48,179 nucleotides of DNA, taken from CAZGMJ01 sp964526785. Its GTDB lineage: Bacteria > Planctomycetota > Phycisphaerae > Sedimentisphaerales > Anaerobacaceae. Location of the stretch: the NCBI GenBank assembly GCA_964526785.1, contig CAZGMJ010000041.1:1-48179 (forward strand), given 5' to 3'. Below are positions 1 through 8,804 of the stretch, piece by piece; position 1 is the stretch's first letter, and the number at the start of each line of letters is the position of its first letter. Both the position numbers and the translations under genes were made by a program. The notes below the pieces were generated by a model. That model was not told the DNA's origin and did not search any database. It worked only from the letters and a program-made list of their open reading frames with translations.

Positions 1-111
1 AGTGGAACAACTATTGGCAAAAGGCCACACTGCCCTAAAACGTTCACAGACACCTAAGCGGCAGCGTATCAATGTTTCGCTTTACTTTGTGGGTTGATCC
101 TGCAAGAATGG

Positions 112-147
112 CATCCCGGTGTGCGTTGTCGCCGGGATGTTTTTTTT
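112..147 (+). terminator. Intrinsic terminator hairpin just upstream of valS
   Basis: The arms CATCCCGG (112-119) and CCGGGATG (132-139) form a perfect 8-bp stem with a 12-nt loop, followed directly by eight T residues (140-147). This is the classic layout of a factor-independent terminator. Only 24 nt separate the T-run from the valS start, so it either ends a gene left of the window or acts as an attenuator in the valS leader. A weak promoter-like pair lies upstream (TTGGCA at 14-19, TAAAAC at 36-41). No T-box motif was found. Confidence 0.8.
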
Positions 148-171
148 GTGGTTTCGAGAATCAGGTAGCGT

Positions 172-3117
172 ATGAGTCAAGAGCTTTCGAAGGTTTACGA
201 GCCGAGCGTCATAGAGAAGCAGGCGAACGAGGTGTGGCTGTCGGGCGGCTATTTCCACGCCGATCCGGGCGACTGCGAGCGGCAGAAGGCGTACACGATC
301 GTCATCCCGCCGCCCAATGTGACCGCGGCGCTGCATCTGGGCCATGCGCTGAATAATACGCTGCAGGACGTACTGATTCGATTCCGGCGGATGCAGGGGT
401 TCAACACGCTCTGGATGCCCGGCACCGATCATGCGGGTATTGCCACGCAGACGGTGGTCGAAAAGCGTATTCTCTCGGAGGAGGGCAAGCGGCGGACCGA
501 TTTCGAACGGGAGGAATTCGTCGGGCGGGTGCAGGCGTGGAAGGATGAATACGAGCAGCGGATTATCCATCAGTTGCAGGCGATGGGCTGCTCGTGCGAC
601 TGGGAGCGGACGCGGTTCACAATGGATGAGGTCTGCGCCAAGGCGGTGCGGACGAACTTCTTCAACCTCTTCCGCGACGGGCTTATCTACCGGGGCAAGC
701 GACTGGTGAACTGGGACCCGGCGACGCAGACGGTGCTGGCCGACGATGAGGTCGAGCACGAAACGGTCGAGGGGCATTTCTGGTACATGCGATACCCGCT
801 GGTCGCACCGGTCACGGCCGGAGGAGAGCGAGTCGAACATGTGACTGTGGCTACCACGCGGCCCGAGACCATGCTGGGCGATACGGCGGTGGCGATGAAT
901 CCGAACGATCCGCGAGCACCGGAGCTTGTGGGGCAAAAGGTTCGGCTGCCTATCGTCAATCGTATCATCCCGATTGTTGCCGACGAGCACGTCGTTCCGC
1001 CCGATCCGGAAAGCGAGGACGAAAAGGCGAAGTTTTCCACGGGCTTTTTGAAGGTAACGCCCGCCCACGATCCCGACGACTGGCAGATCGGCCAGCGGCA
1101 CGACCTGCCCGTGATTAATATCATGGCGCCGGATGGTTCGATCAGCGACAAGTTCGGCTGGGAAGACGCGGGTGAACCCGAGGCCCAGGCGCTGCTCGGC
1201 ATGGACCGATTCGAGGCGAGAGAGGCCATCGTCGAATGGTTCCGCCAGGAGAGTCTGCTGGAGAAGGTGCGCGAATATGCGCACGAAGTGGGGCACAGCT
1301 ATCGCAGCCACGTCCCCATCGAACCTTATCTTTCGGACCAGTGGTATATCGCCGTCAAGAAACCGATCGACCACCTCGCCGACAAATTCGGCACAGGCCT
1401 GATCGAAGGGACGGACGTTCCCGTCAATTCGCTGGCGGGTCTGGCGCTCCAGCCCCTGCTCGACGGCCGCCTGCGGTTTATTCCCGAACGCTACGCCAAA
1501 ACGTATCAGATCTGGCTCGAAAACCTCCGCGACTGGCCCATCAGCCGACAACTCTGGTGGGGACATCGGATACCGGTTTGGAGTCAGAGCAATGCAGATC
1601 AGCAGGCCGTTGACGATCTGACAGCCACCGGAGCGGTCGAAGGCGTTACAATGGATTCTGAAGAGGGCACAACGACCTACCTCTGCGTTGATGCCGGAGC
1701 CCCTGAGGTTGAAGCGAGAATTGAAAATGAGGGCTGGGTACGCGACGAAGACGTTCTCGATACCTGGTTCAGCTCGGCCCTGTGGCCGTTCAGTACGTTG
1801 GGCTGGCCGGAGAAGACGGCGGAGCTCGGGGCGTTCTATCCGGGCGATGTGCTGTGCACCGCACGGGAGATCATCACCCTGTGGGTCTCGCGGATGGTCA
1901 TGATGGGTCAGTACTGCGCGGGCGATATTCCGTTCAGCGACGTGTACATTCATGCGATGATTCAGGACGGCCAGGGCCGCAAGATGTCCAAGAGCCTCGG
2001 CAACGGAATCGACCCGCTGGTCGCTATCGACAGCCACGGGGCGGACGCCATGCGATTTACGCTGGCGAGCATGACCACCGATACGCAGGATATCCGCATG
2101 CCGGTCGAGTCCATGAAGTTGCCTGACGGACGCGAAGTGAACACCTCTCCGAAGTTCGACATCGGACGGAACTTCTGCAACAAGCTATGGAACGCATCGC
2201 GATTCGCCATGATGAACCTCGACGGCATAGACCCGGCGCAGTTCGATTCGAACAAACTGATGCTGGAGGATAGATGGATTCTGTCGCGTCTGGCATTAAC
2301 GATTGCGGAGGTCAGCGAGACAGTCGAAGAGTTCAAATTCAGCGAACCGCTGGCGGCATTGTACCGCTTCTTCTGGAACGATCTGTGCGACTGGTATCTG
2401 GAATGGGCCAAATTCCGCATGCAGGACGAACAGCAGAAGCCCATCACGCAAAACGTCCTGGCGTTCGCTCTGGACCAGACGCTGCGGATGCTGCACCCGT
2501 TCGTGCCGTTCATTACGGAAGGCATTTTCCAGAAGCTCAACGACATCGCCCCGATCCGTGGACTCGGGAATCTCGGCGAAGCGCCGCAGGCGGACGCCAT
2601 GGTCGCGGCCTGCTGGCCGAAGCGCATCGACGCCCTGCGCGACGCCGAGATCGAAAAGCGGGTCGAACTGATTCAGGGTACGATTCGTACGATACGAGAG
2701 ATTCGCAACAATCGGAATATCCCGCCGAAGGAGCGTTTGACCGTCTCGGCCAGGGCTCAGCAAGCTGATGCGGAGGTACTGAACAGGGATTCCGAATTGA
2801 TTCGTCAACTGGCGGGAGTCGAAGCCTTTGAAGCCGGGGCGTCGTTAAGCAAACCCTCCAACGCCGCGGTTGGGATTGACGGAACGACCGAGGTATACGT
2901 CCACGACGCAATCGACGTCGAGGCTGAACGGGCAAAACTTGAAAAGCAGAAGCAGCAAACTGAGAAAGCAAAAGCCGGAACGGAGGCCAAACTGGCCAAC
3001 GAGAATTTCGTGACCAAGGCGAAACCCGAGGTGGTTGAACAGGCGAGAGAGAAACTCACCGAGTTGACGGAGCAACTGGCCACTATCGAAAAGCACCTCG
3101 CGGAACTGGCCGAATGA
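172..3117 (+). CDS. valS: Valine--tRNA ligase
   Basis: This 981-residue cytoplasmic class I aminoacyl-tRNA synthetase charges tRNA-Val with valine and would edit misactivated threonine. The HIGH-type motif is HLGH at residues 55-58, after PPPNVTAAL, and the KMSKS motif is intact at 604-608. Between them lies the large CP1 editing insertion. After the catalytic core come the anticodon-binding helices and a lysine/glutamate-rich C-terminal coiled coil (about 900-980), which is typical of bacterial ValS and absent from IleS and LeuS. Length is normal or slightly long for the family. The ATG at 172 has a modest AGG upstream and begins the conserved N-terminal segment. The next gene starts 20 nt after the stop, so the two are probably co-transcribed. 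The terminator hairpin directly ahead of the start is the unusual point. Confidence 0.97.
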   Translation: MSQELSKVYEPSVIEKQANEVWLSGGYFHADPGDCERQKAYTIVIPPPNVTAALHLGHALNNTLQDVLIRFRRMQGFNTLWMPGTDHAGIATQTVVEKRILSEEGKRRTDFEREEFVGRVQAWKDEYEQRIIHQLQAMGCSCDWERTRFTMDEVCAKAVRTNFFNLFRDGLIYRGKRLVNWDPATQTVLADDEVEHETVEGHFWYMRYPLVAPVTAGGERVEHVTVATTRPETMLGDTAVAMNPNDPRAPELVGQKVRLPIVNRIIPIVADEHVVPPDPESEDEKAKFSTGFLKVTPAHDPDDWQIGQRHDLPVINIMAPDGSISDKFGWEDAGEPEAQALLGMDRFEAREAIVEWFRQESLLEKVREYAHEVGHSYRSHVPIEPYLSDQWYIAVKKPIDHLADKFGTGLIEGTDVPVNSLAGLALQPLLDGRLRFIPERYAKTYQIWLENLRDWPISRQLWWGHRIPVWSQSNADQQAVDDLTATGAVEGVTMDSEEGTTTYLCVDAGAPEVEARIENEGWVRDEDVLDTWFSSALWPFSTLGWPEKTAELGAFYPGDVLCTAREIITLWVSRMVMMGQYCAGDIPFSDVYIHAMIQDGQGRKMSKSLGNGIDPLVAIDSHGADAMRFTLASMTTDTQDIRMPVESMKLPDGREVNTSPKFDIGRNFCNKLWNASRFAMMNLDGIDPAQFDSNKLMLEDRWILSRLALTIAEVSETVEEFKFSEPLAALYRFFWNDLCDWYLEWAKFRMQDEQQKPITQNVLAFALDQTLRMLHPFVPFITEGIFQKLNDIAPIRGLGNLGEAPQADAMVAACWPKRIDALRDAEIEKRVELIQGTIRTIREIRNNRNIPPKERLTVSARAQQADAEVLNRDSELIRQLAGVEAFEAGASLSKPSNAAVGIDGTTEVYVHDAIDVEAERAKLEKQKQQTEKAKAGTEAKLANENFVTKAKPEVVEQAREKLTELTEQLATIEKHLAELAE

Positions 3118-3137
3118 CCCGGCGGAGGTGATATTGA

Positions 3138-3536
3138 ATGGAAATCGAAGCGGAACTGTCTCGCATCATTATCAACGAGCAATCGGATCAGCAGATCATC
3201 GTCGTTAAGGAGCGCAACGGCAACCGGAGCATTCCTATCGTCATCGGAATCGTCGAGATATTTGCGATCGACCGGCGACTAAAAGGCATCACTCCCCCGC
3301 GTCCCATGACGCATGACCTGCTCGGAAACATCATCGAGAGCCTCGGCGCGACCGTCGAGAAGATAGTCATTAACGATTTGCGCAACCATACGTTCTTCGC
3401 CCGAATACACCTGCGGGCCAACGGTGAAATCATGGAGATCGATTCGCGGCCGTCCGACGCAATAGCACTGGGCGTGGCGACGGAAACGCCTATTTTTGTT
3501 GCTGAGCATGTGTTTGATCTGACATCCCAGCAGTAG
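3138..3536 (+). CDS. Bifunctional nuclease (DUF151) domain protein
   Basis: The 132-residue protein is a single bifunctional-nuclease (BFN, DUF151) domain. Recognisable features are the RSIPIVIG strand, the PRPMTHDLL segment and the C-terminal DSRPSDAIALGVATETPIFV signature. Members of this family have been described as DNase/RNase-like or as small regulatory domains; the true role here is unknown. A strong ribosome binding site, GGAGGTG (3124-3130), lies 7 nt before the ATG and fixes the start. The gene follows valS by 20 nt and is probably co-transcribed with it. Its last 47 nt are antisense to the end of lspA. There is no signal peptide, so it is presumably cytoplasmic. Confidence 0.88.
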   Translation: MEIEAELSRIIINEQSDQQIIVVKERNGNRSIPIVIGIVEIFAIDRRLKGITPPRPMTHDLLGNIIESLGATVEKIVINDLRNHTFFARIHLRANGEIMEIDSRPSDAIALGVATETPIFVAEHVFDLTSQQ

Positions 3537-4044
3537 CGGTCGAGATGATCAGCAACCCGACGCCGATAACCAACAGGCTGTCGGCTACATTGAAAGCCGG
3601 CCAATTGTATTCGGTGCCGGAAATGCGGACGTACAGGTTGATGAAGTCCCGCACCAAACCTTGGTTGAATGCGCGATCGTAGAGATTGCCGGCAATGCCG
3701 GCCGCGAAACACCCCAGGGCGACGTGTACGATGCGGTGTTGCGCCCCGCCCAGCAGGAATACCCCCAGAACAACGATCAGTGCAATTGCCGAGATCGCAA
3801 TGAGGAACAGCGCGTTGCCCGCAAAGATGTTGAATGCCGCCCCGTCATTGGTGGCCAATACCAAGCGCAGCAGGCCGTCGATGACCGAATAACTGCCCCT
3901 CTGTTCGAGCCACGCAAAAATGGCATGCTTGGTCCAGAGATCCAGCACCAGGCCGCAGACGAACAGGGACCAGAATATCACGTGCGCTTTTGCGTCGGGG
4001 AGGCTGAACCGCTGATCCGGATTTGTCATCTGCTTCTCGGCCAT
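3490..4044 (-). CDS. lspA: Lipoprotein signal peptidase (signal peptidase II)
   Basis: LspA is an inner-membrane aspartyl protease that removes the signal peptide of prolipoproteins after lipid attachment. The 184-residue product has four hydrophobic segments and the family motifs: LDLWTK near residue 37, NDGAAFNIF near 66, GNLYDR near 110, VRDF with catalytic Asp123, and FNVAD with catalytic Asp145. The reading frame stays open upstream into the TPR gene, but the ATG at 4044 lies 2 nt after that gene's stop and gives a normal length. A second ATG at 4029 is also possible. It is probably translated by coupling to the upstream TPR lipoprotein gene, itself a likely substrate of the pathway. The 3' end overlaps the convergent DUF151 gene by 47 nt. 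Confidence 0.93.
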   Translation of the reverse strand: MAEKQMTNPDQRFSLPDAKAHVIFWSLFVCGLVLDLWTKHAIFAWLEQRGSYSVIDGLLRLVLATNDGAAFNIFAGNALFLIAISAIALIVVLGVFLLGGAQHRIVHVALGCFAAGIAGNLYDRAFNQGLVRDFINLYVRISGTEYNWPAFNVADSLLVIGVGLLIISTATAGMSDQTHAQQQK

Positions 4045-4046
4045 GT

Positions 4047-5021
4047 CTAATTCGCTGAGTGCTTCTGGATCAGCCGCTGCAAAACTTCGGCGTTGGGCTG
4101 GTTGGGCTCGATCTCCAGGGACCGGCGCCACTGCTCGATCGCCCTGTTACGAAGGGTTTGGCCCTGGGTGCCGAACGCTTTGAGCATATAAGCCACGCCG
4201 AGCCCCCTGTGGGCTTCCCAATCCTTCGTGTTGATCTCCAGCGCCCGTTTGTACGCATCTATTCCGCTGTCGATATCGCCGAGTTTGAGCAGACAATAGC
4301 CGAGATGGCGGTGCGCCCTGCTGTCCTGCGGCTGCTTCTCAATGACGGATTCGAGCAGCCCTTTCGCCGGACCGTATTGGCCGCCTCTTAGATGCGCAAC
4401 AGCCAGATCAAGCATGATCTCGACATCGTTGCTGTCCATTTCAAGGGCACGTTTGTAGGCCGCGACGGCAGCGTTGTAATCCTCGCGCGACTGATAAACA
4501 GCCGCAAGCAACTGCTGGACCTCTACGGCGCCCGGAGCTATCTGCGACGCTCGCCGGCCGTAATCGAGCGCCTTGTCGTATTCTTTGAGCCGCATGTATG
4601 ATCGCGCACTGCCCATGTGTGCACCGAGGTGGCCGGGGTCTATTTCGCATGCCCTGGCGTAGGCATCGGCCGCCCTGGCAAACTCTTTCAGCAGTTCGTA
4701 GACCCGCCCCAGGCTGAAGAAAGCATCGAACGATTCTTCCCGCAACTCTGTGGTCTTTTCGTAATACAGAGCACTCTTCTCAAACTCGCCGAGCCCTTCG
4801 TATATCTTCCCGAGCAGGAAATAGGCAAATGCAAAGCCCGGATCGACATCCACCGCCTCATTGAGCTTGTCCACGGCCTTGTGGTCCTCGTCCAGTTCTG
4901 TATGCAGGACTGCATCGAGATACAGATTCACGGCCTTGTGCTGCTCGCAGCCGCTCGACAACAGCAAAAGCGCGCACACCATACAAACAGAGCAACGGCG
5001 CGCCCTGGCATCAGCAAGCAT
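4047..5021 (-). CDS. TPR-repeat lipoprotein
   Basis: The 324-residue product starts with a short basic stretch, a hydrophobic segment and the lipobox LLSSGC (Cys25), so it should be a lipid-anchored periplasmic or outer-membrane protein. From about residue 30 to 310 it consists of tandem 34-residue TPR repeats, a scaffold for protein-protein contacts. The ATG at 5021 is preceded by AAAGGT at a suitable distance; an upstream in-frame extension is not needed. The last two repeats and the C-terminus closely resemble the end of the secretin at 24566-26746, sharing the 14-residue string DWEAHRGLGVAYML and the following WRRSL/WQRSL...QPN pattern. I infer the two proteins act in the same assembly, but this is untested. 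The gene lies directly ahead of lspA, behind a consensus promoter. Confidence 0.88.
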   Translation of the reverse strand: MLADARARRCSVCMVCALLLLSSGCEQHKAVNLYLDAVLHTELDEDHKAVDKLNEAVDVDPGFAFAYFLLGKIYEGLGEFEKSALYYEKTTELREESFDAFFSLGRVYELLKEFARAADAYARACEIDPGHLGAHMGSARSYMRLKEYDKALDYGRRASQIAPGAVEVQQLLAAVYQSREDYNAAVAAYKRALEMDSNDVEIMLDLAVAHLRGGQYGPAKGLLESVIEKQPQDSRAHRHLGYCLLKLGDIDSGIDAYKRALEINTKDWEAHRGLGVAYMLKAFGTQGQTLRNRAIEQWRRSLEIEPNQPNAEVLQRLIQKHSAN

Positions 5022-5102
5022 AGGTTTTACCTTTCGGCAGAGAGATCCACACCACAATACCGATCCTCAGCTATTTGCTTATGCAGCCTTGATTGGTGGT
5101 TG

Positions 5103-5130
5103 ATTATATCAGGGCGGTTAGCGGTGTCAA
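5103..5130 (-). promoter_or_regulatory. Consensus sigma-70 promoter for TPR lipoprotein-lspA
   Basis: Read on the minus strand, TTGACA (5130-5125) and TATAAT (5108-5103) are both perfect matches to the hexamers, with a 16-bp spacer. The predicted start of transcription is near 5096, about 75 nt ahead of the TPR lipoprotein start codon. Confidence 0.75.
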
Positions 5131-5164
5131 AAGATTTCGTTCGATTGCCACGCGGGCGAAATGT

Positions 5165-5193
5165 TTGACACACCATGGCCGGGCCGGTAACAT
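5165..5193 (+). promoter_or_regulatory. Sigma-70-type promoter for gpmI
   Basis: TTGACA (5165-5170) is followed after 17 bp by TAACAT (5188-5193). The -35 is perfect and the -10 matches at four of six positions. Transcription would begin near 5200, giving a leader of about 75 nt before gpmI. It is divergent to the promoter at 5103-5130, with the two -35 boxes about 35 bp apart. Confidence 0.6.
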
Positions 5194-5275
5194 ACGCACT
5201 CTATCTGATATGACCTGAACTATGGGCGAAGCTGCGCTTCGTCTTCACTGATTCTCATTGAAAGGTACTCCCTGC

Positions 5276-6850
5276 ATGGCAAAACAGAAAGTGAAACTGG
5301 ATAAGCGACCATGTGTACTGATAATCCGCGACGGCTGGGGATATAATCCCGAGGCGGGCGAAGACGCCTATAATGCCATTAAAGTCGGCGAGACGCCCGT
5401 TGATGATATGCTGATGGCCGAATATCCCAATTGCCTGATTCATACCAGTGGAGAGGCGGTGGGACTGCCCGAAGGCACCATGGGCAACAGCGAGGTGGGA
5501 CACCAGAATATCGGCGCCGGACGTATCGTTCCCCAGGAATCCGTGCGTTTGACGATGGCCATTCGCGACGGTTCTTTCTTCGAGAATCAGGAGTTTCTCA
5601 AGCTCATCGAACACGTCAAGAAGAACGGCGGCAAAATGCACGTCATGGGACTGTGCAGTGACATCGGCGTGCACTCTCTGCTGGAACATCTCTATGGATT
5701 GCTCGAACTGGCCAAGCGCAACGGGCTTGAGGACGTCTTTATCCACGCATTCACAGACGGACGGGATTCGCCGCCGGACAGCGGAAAAGGCTATATCGAT
5801 CAAATCGAGAAGAAAGCGGGTGAGATCGGCATCGGCACTATCGCCAGCGTCATGGGCAGGTTCTACGCAATGGACCGCGACAGCCGCTGGGACCGCGTAC
5901 AGAGAGCATACGAATGTCTTACCCTGGGCAAGGGGTTCAAGGCCGGCAGTGCCGCCGAGGCCGTCGGCCAGAGTTATGAAAACGGCGTGACCGATGAGTT
6001 CATTGAGCCTGCGTGCATCGTGAATGAGGAGAATGAACCGCTGGCTATTATTGAAGACGGCGACGGTATCGTTTTCTTCAACTTCCGGGGCGACCGCCCG
6101 CGAGAAATCACGAGAGCATTTGTTGAGCCCGATTTCAAGGAATTTGTACGGACCAAGAATCCGGACGTGCATTTCGTTTGTATGACGGAATACGACGCGA
6201 CTATTCCCGCCCGGGTGGCATTTCCGAAACCTCCGAAGATGAAAAACATTCTCGCGGCGTACTGGAGTTCGCTGGGTGTCAAGCAGTTTCGTTGCGCCGA
6301 GACCGAGAAGTACGCCCATGTGACGTTCTTCTTCAACGACTATACAGAGAAGCCCTTTCCCGGCGAAGACCGGCAGATCGTGCCCTCTCCGAAGGTTCGC
6401 ACATACGACCTCAAACCGGAGATGAGTGCGTACGAGGTGGCCAAAGTGGTACTCGAACGGCTCGAAACGGGCAAGTACGATGTGGCCGTGGTCAACTTCG
6501 CCAATCCCGACATGGTGGGCCACACGGGCGTGCTGCCGGCCGCGGTGAAGGCTGCGGAAGTGGTTGACGAGTGTGTCGGTAAGATTCTCGACAAGCTCAA
6601 GAGCATGGGCGGCGCCGCTATCGTAACGGCCGATCACGGCAATTTCGACCGGATGGTTGACGGCGACCCCGACAACCCCCATACGGCACACACCGTCGGC
6701 GATGTCCCCCTCGTGTTGTTCGACGACAGATACAAGGGTCGCAAACTGCGAGACGTCGGCACACTGGCCGACATCGGGCCGACGATGCTGGAGATGATGG
6801 GCCTGGAACAGCCCGAGGAGATGACCGGCACAAGCCTGCTCAAGACATAG
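5276..6850 (+). CDS. gpmI: 2,3-bisphosphoglycerate-independent phosphoglycerate mutase
   Basis: This 524-residue cytoplasmic enzyme interconverts 3- and 2-phosphoglycerate in glycolysis and gluconeogenesis, using two metal ions instead of a bisphosphoglycerate cofactor. It carries the alkaline-phosphatase-superfamily metal site: Asp19 in IIRDGWG, the catalytic serine Ser72 in GTMGNSEVGHQNIGAGR, the FTDGRDSPP loop, NFANPDMVGHTG and TADHGNFDRM near the C-terminus. Length is normal for the family. The reading frame continues upstream to a TTG at 5258, but the ATG at 5276 has GAAAGGT at 5260-5266 and begins the conserved region. It has its own promoter and may be transcribed with mutL, which starts 85 nt after its stop. 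It also supports the rhamnose pathway by processing triose phosphates. Confidence 0.96.
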   Translation: MAKQKVKLDKRPCVLIIRDGWGYNPEAGEDAYNAIKVGETPVDDMLMAEYPNCLIHTSGEAVGLPEGTMGNSEVGHQNIGAGRIVPQESVRLTMAIRDGSFFENQEFLKLIEHVKKNGGKMHVMGLCSDIGVHSLLEHLYGLLELAKRNGLEDVFIHAFTDGRDSPPDSGKGYIDQIEKKAGEIGIGTIASVMGRFYAMDRDSRWDRVQRAYECLTLGKGFKAGSAAEAVGQSYENGVTDEFIEPACIVNEENEPLAIIEDGDGIVFFNFRGDRPREITRAFVEPDFKEFVRTKNPDVHFVCMTEYDATIPARVAFPKPPKMKNILAAYWSSLGVKQFRCAETEKYAHVTFFFNDYTEKPFPGEDRQIVPSPKVRTYDLKPEMSAYEVAKVVLERLETGKYDVAVVNFANPDMVGHTGVLPAAVKAAEVVDECVGKILDKLKSMGGAAIVTADHGNFDRMVDGDPDNPHTAHTVGDVPLVLFDDRYKGRKLRDVGTLADIGPTMLEMMGLEQPEEMTGTSLLKT

Positions 6851-6935
6851 TCATGGTGCCATGTCCGGACGTGGTCCCTTACCGGTTCGCGTCACCGACC
6901 AACGATTGACAACTTCGTATCCGATTACACAAACC

Positions 6936-8804
6936 ATGGGACAGATAGTCGCGCTCGATCAAAACATGGTGAATATGATCGCAGCCGGCGAAGTCATCGA
7001 ACGGCCCGCCAGCGTAGTCAAGGAGCTGATGGAGAACAGCATCGACGCCGGCGCGACACAGATTACGGTCGCGGTGGAGGACGGCGGCCGCAAGTCTATC
7101 AGCGTGATGGACAATGGATGTGGAATGGACGGCGACGATCTGGCACGAGCTTTCGAGCCACATACTACAAGCAAGATCAAGAGCAGCGAGGATTTGCTCG
7201 GAATATCCACTCTCGGCTTCCGCGGCGAGGCCCTGGCGAGCATCGCTTCGATATCACAGGTTCGCGCGACCAGTCGCACGGGCAAGTCAGAACAGGCCAA
7301 CCGTATCGAGATCGACTGTGGGGACAAGCAACCGATTGCCCCGTGCAGCGGAGATGTCGGAACATCGATCGAAGTGCGGGACATCTTCTACAAGTTGCCC
7401 GCACGGCGGAAGTTCCTGCGAACCGCCAATACGGAAATGGGACACATTGCCGAACAGTTTACTCGCATTGCACTGGGCTGCGGAGTTGCCGGCCAACTAC
7501 CGTCGGACTGTCCGGAGCGGTCCCGGCTGTCTCAACGCAGCGATTTGTCTTTGACTTTGCTGCACAATGGGCGGGAACTGCACCGCATATCAGCCGCGAT
7601 GCCGCTCGAGCAGCGAATCGGAACCCTTTTTCCGACGCTCTGCGACAACCCCACACAGGATTTGATCCGCACGCAAAGTGCTGAGAAAGGAACGTATATA
7701 CTCGCCTTGCTGGGCAGGCCGACAATCTCGCGAACGAGCAGCAAGTTTCAGTACGCTTTTCTCAACGGCCGGTTCATACGAGACCGTTTCCTGTCTCACG
7801 CCGTCAGGGAGGCATATCGCGGGCTGATGGAGCCCAATCGCTTTCCCGTGGTATTCCTGTTTATCCAGATGCCGCCCGAAGACTTCGACGTCAATGTCCA
7901 TCCAACGAAAACAGAGGTTCGCTTCTTCAATGCCAACCTCGTGCATTCGCAGATCCTCGGATGTCTGCGTGAGAAACTGTTGGGGACCAACCTCGACGTT
8001 CCGGCCAGACTACCAGCGGACGCCCCAGTCAGTAGTACCGGTTCCACCTCTCCGCAGAGGGAGAAGATCACCGACGCGATGGCGGAGTTCTTCAGACGCC
8101 ACAGGCCTTCCCATTCGCAGCAGCAATTCGGATTTCCCCGCGAGGCGCGCCATCACGAACGACCTCGGCCTCAAGGCCAGAGAGAGGATATATCATCTGA
8201 GCACCCCATACCGCCATCCGTTCATGCGGAGAGCAGACCGAAATTCATGCAGATCCACGACAGCTTCATTGTCGCGCAGACCGACGAAGGATTTGTTATC
8301 ATAGATCAGCATGCTCTGCACGAACGCGTCATATACGAAACACTGCGCAAGCGGATGAAGGCAGACGGTCTGGAATCCCAGCGGCTGCTCTTGCCCGCCA
8401 GCATGGAATTGACGAAATCGCAGATGGCGACCATCGAAGCAAACGGCGCACTGCTCGACCGTCTGGGCATCGAGATCATTCCTTTCGGCCCCGGCACGAT
8501 AGCAATTCAGGGTTTTCCCACGCTGCTGTCGGAGGCCGACCCGATCGATTTCGTCCGCGATTTACTCGATGTACTTGAGACGGACGGCACGGGCCCCGAA
8601 AGCGAAGAATTGATCGACGTGGTGCTGAATATGGCGGCCTGCAAAGCAGCAATCAAAGCCGGCCAGAAGCTCAGCGAAAGCGAGATCGACCATCTGCTGG
8701 CGTACGTGGAGTCAACGGATTGCGTCAGTCGCTGCCCGCACGGCCGACCGACAACCATCCGCTTTTCAATTGGAGAATTGGAGAAGCAGTTCAAGAGGAC
8801 CTGA
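6936..8804 (+). CDS. mutL: DNA mismatch repair protein MutL (endonuclease-type)
   Basis: MutL links mismatch recognition by MutS to strand incision. The 622-residue protein has an N-terminal GHKL ATPase with IAAGEVIERPASVVKEL, ENSIDAGA, DNGCGM, TTSKI and GFRGEAL motifs. A variable linker (about 350-440) leads to the C-terminal dimerisation domain. That domain contains DQHALHERVIYE (residues 457-468), which fits the DQHA(X)2E(X)4E metal-binding endonuclease motif, plus ACKAAIKAG and CPHGRPTTI. The protein should therefore nick DNA itself, as in organisms without MutH. The ATG at 6936 matches the usual N-terminus of the family. An earlier in-frame ATG at 6861 would add 25 unconserved residues, and neither start has a clear ribosome binding site. 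The stop overlaps the next start by one base (TGATG). Confidence 0.95.
   Translation: MGQIVALDQNMVNMIAAGEVIERPASVVKELMENSIDAGATQITVAVEDGGRKSISVMDNGCGMDGDDLARAFEPHTTSKIKSSEDLLGISTLGFRGEALASIASISQVRATSRTGKSEQANRIEIDCGDKQPIAPCSGDVGTSIEVRDIFYKLPARRKFLRTANTEMGHIAEQFTRIALGCGVAGQLPSDCPERSRLSQRSDLSLTLLHNGRELHRISAAMPLEQRIGTLFPTLCDNPTQDLIRTQSAEKGTYILALLGRPTISRTSSKFQYAFLNGRFIRDRFLSHAVREAYRGLMEPNRFPVVFLFIQMPPEDFDVNVHPTKTEVRFFNANLVHSQILGCLREKLLGTNLDVPARLPADAPVSSTGSTSPQREKITDAMAEFFRRHRPSHSQQQFGFPREARHHERPRPQGQREDISSEHPIPPSVHAESRPKFMQIHDSFIVAQTDEGFVIIDQHALHERVIYETLRKRMKADGLESQRLLLPASMELTKSQMATIEANGALLDRLGIEIIPFGPGTIAIQGFPTLLSEADPIDFVRDLLDVLETDGTGPESEELIDVVLNMAACKAAIKAGQKLSESEIDHLLAYVESTDCVSRCPHGRPTTIRFSIGELEKQFKRT

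Noticed and set aside
1..147. Possible T-box riboswitch before valS
   Set aside because: A terminator is present, but no conserved T-box sequence or specifier-loop arrangement was found.
82..2037. 651-codon minus-strand open frame
   Set aside because: It lies antisense to valS, a certain gene. The frame is open because of GC-rich codon bias, and its protein has no recognisable domain.
5255..6691. 478-codon minus-strand open frame
   Set aside because: Antisense shadow of gpmI, which has all its motifs.
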